Positions 1-6,051 of a stretch of DNA of 17,143 nucleotides are shown in pieces. The notes below the pieces were generated by a model. The model saw nothing but the letters and a program-made list of their open reading frames with translations. It made no database searches and was not told the DNA's origin. Source of the DNA: JAADHY01 sp964428935 (GTDB lineage: Bacteria > Planctomycetota > Planctomycetia > Planctomycetales > Planctomycetaceae); contig CAYSAG010000087.1 in assembly GCA_964428935.1 (NCBI GenBank), positions 1-17,143 of the forward strand, read 5' to 3'. A program made the translations under genes and the position numbers. Positions within the stretch are counted from its first letter, which is position 1, and every line of letters starts with the position of its first letter.

Positions 1-1908
1 GAAGAAGAGCGGGAGCGGGTGTTTCAGCCGTTTTACCGGACGTCCGTCAGTCAGCAGTCCGCTCAAACCGGAACCGGCTTGGGGTTGGCTTTTGTGCGAG
101 CGGTGGTGGAGTCGTGCGGCGGGCGGGTCCGGGTGGAGGACTCGGACTTGGGTGGGGCCCGGTTCGTGGTCGAGGTGAAGCGGGCGGAGCCGCACCGCTT
201 GGAGCAAGCTCGGCAACAGCAGGCGGCTCCCAGTCTGCGCGTCGTCATTGTCGGGGGCGTGGCGGCCGGACCGAAAGCCGCGTCGAAAATCATTCGACTG
301 AAGCCCGACGCGGAAGTGACGGTGGTCGAGCGGGGCATGTTGTTGTCGTACGCCGGCTGTGGGCTGCCGTACTACGTCTCGGGGGTCATTCGTGACCAGA
401 AAGAGCTCATGTCGACGCCGGCCGGCATTGTTCGCGACGCTGTCTTTTTCCAACGCGTCAAGAACGTGCGGGCCTTCAACAACGCCGAGGCGGTGGAAAT
501 CGACCGAGAGAACCGGCGAGTGAAGGTCCGGGACCTGCTGACCGGCCAAGAGGTCTGGCTGGACTACGACCGGCTGCTGCTGGCCACGGGAGCTCGGGCC
601 GCCGTTCCGGACGTGCCGGGCAAAGACTTGAAAAACATTTTCACGCTGCACGGCGTTCGCGACGCAGAAGGCCTGCGGGCGGCTCTGGCCAGTCCACGTG
701 CCCGCGACGTGGTCATTGTGGGCGGCGGACTGATTGGCGTGGAAATTACCGAATGGCTGGTGAAGATTGGGTGCCGGGTCACGGTCGTCGAAATGCGGCC
801 GCAAATTCTGGGAATGCTCGACTGGGAAATGGCCAAGCTGGTCGAGCGGCACATGGAGTCGCACGGCGTGCGCGTGCTGACCGGCACGCGCGTGAAGGCG
901 TTCGCCGGCGACGAGCGGGTGACGCACGTGGTGACGGAAGGGGACGACGAGCTGCCCGCAGACATTGTCATTCTGGCGACGGGAGTGCGGCCGAACGTCG
1001 AGCTGGCGCAGGAGGCGGGCCTGGAACTGGGGCCGACCGGTGCCATTCGGGTCGACGAGCATTTGCGGACGTCCGACCCGAACATTTACGCGGCTGGCGA
1101 CTGTGTCGAAACGCGACACCTGCTGACCGGACAGCCGTGCTACATGCCACTGGGCTCGGTGGCCAACAAGCAGGGGCGCGTCGCCGCCATTAACATTTGC
1201 GGCGGGCAGGCCGTCTTTCCCGGTGTGTTGGCGACCACGGTCTGCCGCGTGTTCGACTACTGCGTGGCTCGGACCGGACTGAGCGAGGCCGAGGCGCGGG
1301 CCGCCGGCTTCGACTGTGAGTACGCTTTGGTGCCGGGACCGGACCGCGAGCATTTCGTTCCGGACGCCGGCATGCTCCTGCTCAAAATCGTCGCCGACCG
1401 AAAGACCCGCCGTGTGCTGGGCGTGCAAGCAACCGGAACCGGTGCGGCCGACAAACGGGTGGACGTGGCGGCCGTCGCCATTACGGCGGGCATGACCGTC
1501 GAACAGCTCTCGACGGCCGACCTGGGCTACGCGCCGCCGTACTCGCCAGCTCTCGACAACCTCATTACGGCCGCCAACGTCGTGGCCAACAAACTGGACG
1601 GCCACTTGGTGGGCATTCACCCCCGCCAGGTGTACGAGCTGCTGGAACGGCGGGAGGACTTCGTGTTCTTGGACGTCCGAACGCCGGCCGAGTACGACCG
1701 GGTTCGTCTGCCGGGAGCTCGGCTCATTCCGCTGGGCGCTTTGCGCGGGCGACTGCGGGAGCTGCCGCGGGACAAGCTGGTCGTGGTTTTCTCGAGCTTG
1801 TCGTTGCGAGCGTACGAGGCGTCGCTGGTCCTTCGCGCTCACGGTTTCCGCGACGTCCGCGTCCTGGACGGCGGCATTGAAATGTGGCCCTTCGAGAAGC
1901 TGTCGTAG
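1..1908 (+). CDS. Histidine kinase C-terminus fused to CoA-disulfide reductase-like flavoprotein with C-terminal rhodanese domain (5' partial)
   Basis: The reading frame is open from base 1, so the gene begins outside the window; the first usable in-window start is GTG at 19, and residue numbers here count from it. The N-terminus reads as the end of a HATPase_c domain (FQPFYR, then TGTGLGLAFVRAVVESCGG). A linker rich in Gln, Ala and Arg follows, then about 555 residues of a CoA-disulfide reductase/NADH-polysulfide reductase-type protein. Visible there: the FAD-binding VIVGGVAAG, the redox Cys114 in SYAGCGLPYY, the NAD-binding IVGGGLIGVE (about 232-241), FAD motif NIYAAGDC (355-362), and the dimer-domain tyrosines in GYAPPYSP (Tyr504, Tyr508). 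The family reduces CoA-disulfide, persulfide or polysulfide with NAD(P)H. The final ~95 residues are a rhodanese fold (LDVRTPAEY), but the catalytic Cys position is Ser592. No ATG separates kinase and reductase; GTG175 or TTG199 (weak GGAG 9 nt upstream) could start a separate reductase. Confidence 0.85.
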   Translation, partial: EEERERVFQPFYRTSVSQQSAQTGTGLGLAFVRAVVESCGGRVRVEDSDLGGARFVVEVKRAEPHRLEQARQQQAAPSLRVVIVGGVAAGPKAASKIIRLKPDAEVTVVERGMLLSYAGCGLPYYVSGVIRDQKELMSTPAGIVRDAVFFQRVKNVRAFNNAEAVEIDRENRRVKVRDLLTGQEVWLDYDRLLLATGARAAVPDVPGKDLKNIFTLHGVRDAEGLRAALASPRARDVVIVGGGLIGVEITEWLVKIGCRVTVVEMRPQILGMLDWEMAKLVERHMESHGVRVLTGTRVKAFAGDERVTHVVTEGDDELPADIVILATGVRPNVELAQEAGLELGPTGAIRVDEHLRTSDPNIYAAGDCVETRHLLTGQPCYMPLGSVANKQGRVAAINICGGQAVFPGVLATTVCRVFDYCVARTGLSEAEARAAGFDCEYALVPGPDREHFVPDAGMLLLKIVADRKTRRVLGVQATGTGAADKRVDVAAVAITAGMTVEQLSTADLGYAPPYSPALDNLITAANVVANKLDGHLVGIHPRQVYELLERREDFVFLDVRTPAEYDRVRLPGARLIPLGALRGRLRELPRDKLVVVFSSLSLRAYEASLVLRAHGFRDVRVLDGGIEMWPFEKLS

Positions 1909-2070
1909 GTGCGCCGCGCGCGCAGTTCCGCACGACCGGCAGCCGGGAACGCACGTCCGAAGCCCTCGGTGAGTAACTCCAGCGGTTTTCTGGCGAATTG
2001 TTTCCGTTCCTCGCAGGCGGTCGTGCTGCGCGCGTTGTGCGGGCTGGAACGCGGCGTGGCACGAGCAAGG

Positions 2071-2130
2071 AAGCGGCGGCTCCCCCAACAGCACGCTCAC
2101 CGCTCGCCACAAGGTCCTTGCCGCTTTTTT
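2071..2130 (+). terminator. Possible terminator after the reductase gene
   Basis: AAGCGGC at 2071-2077 can pair with GCCGCTT at 2120-2126, directly before a T-run ending at 2130. A small CAAGG/CCTTG hairpin sits just inside the right arm. The ~42-nt loop makes this much weaker than a classical terminator; it lies about 165 bp after the reductase stop. Confidence 0.3.
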
Positions 2131-2205
2131 CGAAGGGGTGGTGCGGTGAGGAGCGTCTGGTGTTTTCGGTGGGCGTCGGCTGGAGGGGAGGAGCGGAACG
2201 TCTTG

Positions 2206-2232
2206 CGACGAGCAAACGGTGTTGACTCGTCG
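2206..2232. promoter_or_regulatory. Dyad at activator-site distance from the sigma-54 promoter
   Basis: CGACGAG (2206-2212) and CTCGTCG (2226-2232) form a perfect 7-bp inverted repeat with a 13-bp spacer. Its centre is about 120 bp upstream of the start site predicted from the sigma-54 element, which is the usual range for NtrC-family activator sites. The sequence resembles no activator consensus known to me, and a 7-bp dyad can arise by chance. Confidence 0.3.
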
Positions 2233-2293
2233 GACAGGAAAGGCGGGTGGGCGGTTGGGGCGGTTGCTGCACGCCGGCTCGCTGACGAGCGCA

Positions 2294-2313
2294 AAGCCGG
2301 ACCGGTCCGGCTT
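2294..2313. promoter_or_regulatory. Perfect 20-bp palindrome abutting the sigma-54 promoter
   Basis: The sequence AAGCCGGACCGGTCCGGCTT is its own reverse complement over all 20 bases and ends two bases before the -24 element. The half-site AGCCGGAC recurs at 2340-2347, and its complement GTCCGGCT at 2435-2442, giving four half-sites in 150 bp. A dimeric regulator site is the natural reading; at about -37 it lies closer than a normal sigma-54 activator site and could be an operator. An extrusion or RNA hairpin is an alternative. Confidence 0.55.
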
Positions 2314-2314
2314 G

Positions 2315-2330
2315 TGGCACGGCAATTGCA
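2315..2330 (+). promoter_or_regulatory. Sigma-54 (RpoN) promoter for the hox operon
   Basis: TGGCACGGCAATTGCA matches the -24/-12 consensus TGGCACG-N4-TTGCA, with the essential GG (2316-2317) and GC (2328-2329) separated by exactly 10 bp. The predicted start is near 2341, leaving a leader of about 370 nt before hoxF. In Ralstonia eutropha, hydrogenase operons including hox are sigma-54 dependent and activated by the NtrC-type HoxA, so the context fits. No such activator is encoded in this window. Confidence 0.7.
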
Positions 2331-2612
2331 AAGAAAGCGAGCCGGACTGCGAGTCGTTCTTCCGCACGACCCACCACAGGTCGTCCTGAGACCGAGTGGG
2401 CGGCGCGACGGTCAGCGGGGGACGGCTGGCAGAAGTCCGGCTGTCCTGAAGGGGGTGGGGAGCGTTGGTCGTGCTTGCCGACGGTTTTGGCAGGTGCTGA
2501 GCCGAAAGGGGCTGGCCGCCGAGTGTCGGAACCGACGCAAGCACTGGCTTGGACAAACCGTTTTCGGAATCGCGCCGCAATAGTCGGTCCCCTTTTAGCT
2601 TTCGACCAGTCT

Positions 2613-2642
2613 GCACGCGGAGGTCCCCGGCGTGCTGTTTTC
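2613..2642 (+). terminator. Attenuator-like hairpin in the hox leader
   Basis: GCACGC (2613-2618) pairs perfectly with GCGTGC (2630-2635), with two possible inner G-C pairs (2619-2620 with 2627-2628). TTTT at 2638-2641 follows after two bases. It lies about 65 nt upstream of the hoxF start and downstream of the promoter, so it could terminate or attenuate hox transcription. The short T-run keeps this tentative. Confidence 0.4.
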
Positions 2643-2708
2643 CTCGTGTCGACGCTGGGGGCTGTCTGCGCGCAACCAGCGGAAAACCTGGGCTGACAAG
2701 GCAAGGCA

Positions 2709-4535
2709 ATGGCAGACGAGAAAGACATTCAGGCCGTCGTCGACGAGGTCTGTGGCCGCTACGGAAACGACCCGACTCGAATGATGGACATTGTGCGGGA
2801 GGTGCAGGAGCGGTTGGGGTGCGTGCCGGGCCGGGCCATGGAACGAATCGGCGAACGGACGGGACGGCACCATGTGGACGTCGAGAGCGTGGTCACGTTC
2901 TACGCTTTCTACTCCGATCAGCCGCAGGGCCGAATCGTCATTCGGTTGTGCAACGACGTCGTGGACGAAATGCACGGCATGCGCGAGGTCGAACGGGCCT
3001 TCTGCGAAGAGCTGGGAATTCAGCCGGGCCAAACGACCTCCGACGGTCTGATTACGTTGACCGAGACGCCGTGCATTGGCATGTGCGACCAGGCTCCAGC
3101 GGCTTTGGTCAACGACGTGGTCGTGACCTCGCTCGGCCCGGACGACGCTCGGCGCATTGTCCGACAGCTCCGACAAGACCCAGACCCCAAGAAACTCGTC
3201 ACCGAGCTCGGTGACGGGAACAACGCTCACGAGTTGGTGCGGGCCATGGTCCGCAACAACATTCGGCTGAAGGGGGAAGTGGTCCTGGCTGGAATGGAGG
3301 ACGGCGCCGGCTTGGAGAAGGCGGTGGCCATGAGTCCGGCCGAAGTCATTGAAGACGTCAAGACCGCTCGGCTCCGCGGCCGCGGCGGGGCCGGCTTCCC
3401 AACCGGAATGAAATGGGAATTCACCCGAGCAGCCGAAGGAAAACCCAAGTACGTCATCTGCAACGCCGACGAAGGCGAGCCGGGTACGTTCAAAGACCGC
3501 GTCCTACTCACCGAGCTGCCCGACATGGTCTTCGAGGGCATGACGATTGCCGGCTACGCGATCGGGGCCGAGCACGGAATCGTCTACCTGCGAGCCGAGT
3601 ACGCGTACCTGAGGGCGTTTCTGGAGCACGTGCTGGAACAACGACGCCAGCGAGGCTTGCTGGGCCGGAACATTCTGGGCGTCGACGGGTTTCACTTCGA
3701 CATTCGAGTCCAGCTCGGTGCGGGAGCGTACGTGTGCGGCGAAGAGACGGCTCTGATTAGCAGCTGCGAAGGGCTTCGGGGCGACCCGAAGAACCGACCG
3801 CCGTTTCCGGCTCAAAAGGGCTACCTCGGACACCCGACGTGCGTCAACAACGTCGAGACGTTGTGCAACGTGGCGCGAATTCTGGAAATGGGGCCCGGAT
3901 GGTTCTCCGGGTTCGGCAGCGCCAACTCGAAGGGAACCAAGCTGCTCAGCATTTCCGGTGACTGCACCAAGCCGGGCGTCTACGAGGTTCCGTTCGGCAT
4001 TAAGCTGGCCGAAGTGCTGGAAATGTGCGGAGCGAGCGACGTGGCGGCGGTCCAAGTGGGCGGTCCCAGCGGCAAGTTGGTCGGCCCGGACCAGTTGGAC
4101 AAGCCGATCTGCTTCGACCACTTGGCCACGGGCGGGGCCGTCGTCGTGTTCGATTCAAGTCGAGACATTCTGCACGTGGTCTCACGCTACCTGGAGTTCT
4201 TCATTCACGAGAGCTGCGGGTACTGCACGCCGTGCCGGGTGGGAAACGTGCTGTTGAAGGAGCGGGTCGACCGGATCCGGCAGGGCAAGGGCATGGAGGA
4301 AGACCTGGACTACCTGGAGCGGCTGGCTCGGACCGTCAAGCTGACCAGTCGGTGCGGACTGGGCCAGACCTCACCCAACCCTGTGCTCTGTTCTCTGCAG
4401 ACTTTCCGCGACCACTACACCGCTCGTTTCAAGCAGCCGGTCAACAACGGCCTGCTGCCCAGCTTCGACATTCAAGAGTCGCTGCGGGAAGCGGAGCGGA
4501 TTGTGGGACGCGAGTCGGTCTACAACTGGAAGTAG
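2709..4535 (+). CDS. hoxF: Bidirectional [NiFe] hydrogenase diaphorase subunit HoxF with HoxE/NuoE-like N-terminal domain
   Basis: This 608-aa protein is the NAD(H)-oxidising diaphorase subunit of the cytoplasmic HoxFUYH hydrogenase. Residues ~1-165 form a NuoE/HoxE thioredoxin-like [2Fe-2S] domain and ~170-608 a NuoF-like domain, the layout of Ralstonia HoxF (about 600 aa); no separate hoxE is present. The NuoF part shows the glycine-rich NADH loop RGRGGAGFPTG (223-233), the FMN-site signature NADEGEPGTFKDR, and GAYVCGEETAL. Cluster ligands are Cys503, Cys506 and Cys509 (ESCGYCTPCR) with Cys549. In the N-terminal domain Cys81, Cys122 and Cys126 are present, but the fourth expected Cys (C-x4-C) is Asp86, so that cluster may be altered or absent. 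The ATG is preceded by only a weak AAGG. It is first in the operon, downstream of the sigma-54 element; hoxU follows after 26 bp. Confidence 0.93.
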   Translation: MADEKDIQAVVDEVCGRYGNDPTRMMDIVREVQERLGCVPGRAMERIGERTGRHHVDVESVVTFYAFYSDQPQGRIVIRLCNDVVDEMHGMREVERAFCEELGIQPGQTTSDGLITLTETPCIGMCDQAPAALVNDVVVTSLGPDDARRIVRQLRQDPDPKKLVTELGDGNNAHELVRAMVRNNIRLKGEVVLAGMEDGAGLEKAVAMSPAEVIEDVKTARLRGRGGAGFPTGMKWEFTRAAEGKPKYVICNADEGEPGTFKDRVLLTELPDMVFEGMTIAGYAIGAEHGIVYLRAEYAYLRAFLEHVLEQRRQRGLLGRNILGVDGFHFDIRVQLGAGAYVCGEETALISSCEGLRGDPKNRPPFPAQKGYLGHPTCVNNVETLCNVARILEMGPGWFSGFGSANSKGTKLLSISGDCTKPGVYEVPFGIKLAEVLEMCGASDVAAVQVGGPSGKLVGPDQLDKPICFDHLATGGAVVVFDSSRDILHVVSRYLEFFIHESCGYCTPCRVGNVLLKERVDRIRQGKGMEEDLDYLERLARTVKLTSRCGLGQTSPNPVLCSLQTFRDHYTARFKQPVNNGLLPSFDIQESLREAERIVGRESVYNWK

Positions 4536-4561
4536 GTTGGACAACAAAACGGTGCCAGACG

Positions 4562-5287
4562 ATGACACGAGGCAACGAGAAAAAGGTTACGTTCACGATT
4601 GACGGCGTCGAGGTCAGCGGCCGGCCGGGACAAACGATTCTGGAGGCGGCCGAGGAGGCGGGCGTCTACATTCCGCGCCTGTGTCACCTGAAAGGCCTCG
4701 TTCCTTTCGGAAGCTGTCGGGTGTGCACGGTGGTTGTGAACGGACGGTTTCAAGCGTCGTGCACGTACCCGATTGCCGAAGGAATGGTGGTCGAGAGCAA
4801 CAGCGACCGGGTCAACGAACTGCGGCGTGACTTGATCGAAATGCTGCTGGTGGAGGGAAACCACTTCTGCATGTTTTGCGAGAAGAGCGGCAACTGCGAG
4901 CTGCAGGCACTGGCGTACCGTCTGGGCATTGCCGCTCCCAAGTTCCCGTACCTCTGGCCGCACCGCGATGTCGACGCCTCACACCCGGACGTCTTCCTCG
5001 ACCGAAACCGGTGCGTGCTGTGTGCTCGGTGCGTGCGAGCGTCACGCGACGTGGACGGCAAAAACGTGTTCGGCTTCGTCCACCGCGGACCGCAGAAGAC
5101 ATTGGCCGTCGACGCCGAGAACGGCTTGGCCGAGACGGCGGTCTCGGCTGAAGACCGTGCTCTGGAGGTCTGCCCGGTGGGGGCTTTGCTAGAGAAGCGG
5201 ACGGGGTTCCAGGTTCCCATTGGGCAACGACTGTACGACCACAAACCGATTGGCAGTGACATTGAGCAAAAGGCTGCTTCCAAGTAG
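4562..5287 (+). CDS. hoxU: Hydrogenase diaphorase iron-sulfur subunit HoxU
   Basis: This 241-aa NuoG-N-terminus-like protein carries electrons between HoxF and the hydrogenase module. Residues ~8-80 are a plant-type [2Fe-2S] ferredoxin domain with Cys41, Cys52, Cys55 and Cys67. A His-Cys3 [4Fe-4S] site follows (His101, Cys103, Cys106, Cys112 in GNHFCMFCEKSGNC), then a further [4Fe-4S] site with Cys151, Cys154, Cys157 and the Cys204-Pro pair. The length and the GNHFC form are those of HoxU rather than full-length NuoG. The start at ATG 4562 was chosen because the ferredoxin domain begins directly after it; upstream in-frame sequence overlaps hoxF and looks random. It lies 26 bp after hoxF and 15 bp before hoxY, so it is cotranscribed. 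Confidence 0.93.
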   Translation: MTRGNEKKVTFTIDGVEVSGRPGQTILEAAEEAGVYIPRLCHLKGLVPFGSCRVCTVVVNGRFQASCTYPIAEGMVVESNSDRVNELRRDLIEMLLVEGNHFCMFCEKSGNCELQALAYRLGIAAPKFPYLWPHRDVDASHPDVFLDRNRCVLCARCVRASRDVDGKNVFGFVHRGPQKTLAVDAENGLAETAVSAEDRALEVCPVGALLEKRTGFQVPIGQRLYDHKPIGSDIEQKAASK

Positions 5288-5302
5288 CAGGGGCGAAACG
5301 AA

Positions 5303-5848
5303 ATGAGCAAGCCGAAAATTGCAACCACCTCGCTGGCCGGCTGCTTCGGGTGCCATATGTCGATTTTGGACATCGACGAGCGGATTCTGGAGCTGGCCGA
5401 GCTGGTCCAGTTCGACAAGTCGCCAATCGACGACCTGAAAGAGTTCACCGGCCCGGTGGACATTGGATTGATCGAGGGCGGGTGCTGCAACGAAGAGAAC
5501 GTGAAGGTGTTGCGCGAGTTCCGCAAGCACTGTCGCGTCCTCGTTTCCATCGGCGATTGCGCGACCATGGGCGGGATTCCGGCCATGCGGAACTTGGTTC
5601 CGCTGGAGGAATGTCTCGAAGAGGCTTACCGCAAAGGGCCGACGGTCTACAACCCGTCGGGCACGTTGCCCAACAACCCCGAAGTTCCACTGCTGCTCGA
5701 CCGGGTCTACCCGTGCCACGAGGTCGTGAATATCGACTACCACTTGCCCGGCTGTCCTCCGTCGGCCGACAGCATTTGGCAGACGTTGGTGGCTTTGCTG
5801 AACGACGAACCGCTGGAGTTGCCGTACGAGCTGATTAAATACGACTGA
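5303..5848 (+). CDS. hoxY: [NiFe] hydrogenase small subunit HoxY
   Basis: This 181-aa small subunit passes electrons from the NiFe site to HoxU. Four cysteines suited to the proximal [4Fe-4S] cluster are visible: Cys14 and Cys17 (LAGCFGC), Cys86 (GDCATMGG) and Cys151 (PGCPPSAD). The protein is short, has no twin-arginine signal peptide and lacks the C-terminal part that binds medial and distal clusters in membrane hydrogenases, all typical of cytoplasmic group 3 HoxY. The start ATG lies 15 bp after the hoxU stop. A 203-bp gap then separates it from hoxH, an oddly long space inside an otherwise tight operon. Confidence 0.94.
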   Translation: MSKPKIATTSLAGCFGCHMSILDIDERILELAELVQFDKSPIDDLKEFTGPVDIGLIEGGCCNEENVKVLREFRKHCRVLVSIGDCATMGGIPAMRNLVPLEECLEEAYRKGPTVYNPSGTLPNNPEVPLLLDRVYPCHEVVNIDYHLPGCPPSADSIWQTLVALLNDEPLELPYELIKYD

Positions 5849-5885
5849 CGCAGGGCGGCGTACTTGTCCGCGGCCTTCCGGAGCT

Positions 5886-5933
5886 GCGGTCGAGCTGTGT
5901 GCGGGCCGGCCGCCAAGGCAGACGGTCGACCGC
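5886..5933 (+). repeat. Folded spacer between hoxY and hoxH
   Basis: GCGGTCGA (5886-5893) pairs perfectly with TCGACCGC (5926-5933), enclosing a smaller GC hairpin, GCGG/CCGC, at about 5901-5913. It sits between hoxY and hoxH in a 203-nt spacer with no credible gene. It might tune mRNA stability or the relative dose of the two subunits. No T-run follows, so it is not an intrinsic terminator. Confidence 0.45.
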
Positions 5934-6051
5934 CTCTCGGCCGCTCACGCGTCAAGGTGCTTCGAAAAGAGCGTCGAAACGGCGGCAGCCAGCAGGCTTG
6001 GAACTTCAAACCGAACCCGTAGCACAGCGAAGGCTTTCGAGGAGAGAGACT

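Larger units (their letters stand above)
1909..2708. other. 800-bp non-coding region upstream of the hox operon
   Basis: No convincing gene is seen. Open frames on both strands give Arg/Pro/Ala-rich products with no recognisable motif, as expected from GC-rich DNA poor in stop codons. The region holds a weak terminator-like hairpin, a dyad at 2206-2232, a perfect palindrome, a sigma-54 promoter and then a ~370-nt leader. The leader has several inverted repeats: 2340-2348 with 2434-2442 (9 bp), hairpin 2366-2371/2379-2384, 2471-2478 with 2537-2544 (8 bp), and the attenuator-like hairpin at 2613-2635. Confidence 0.7.

Noticed and set aside
1909..2583. Plus-strand frame directly following the reductase stop
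   Set aside because: It is only the same frame continued after the stop; no ribosome binding site, Arg/Gly-rich random composition, and it crosses the sigma-54 element.
1724..2728. Minus-strand open frame of 334 codons over the hox upstream region
   Set aside because: Arg/Pro/Ser-rich with no motif; it overlaps the rhodanese end and the promoter region and has no homology-like pattern. GC-rich DNA gives such frames by chance.
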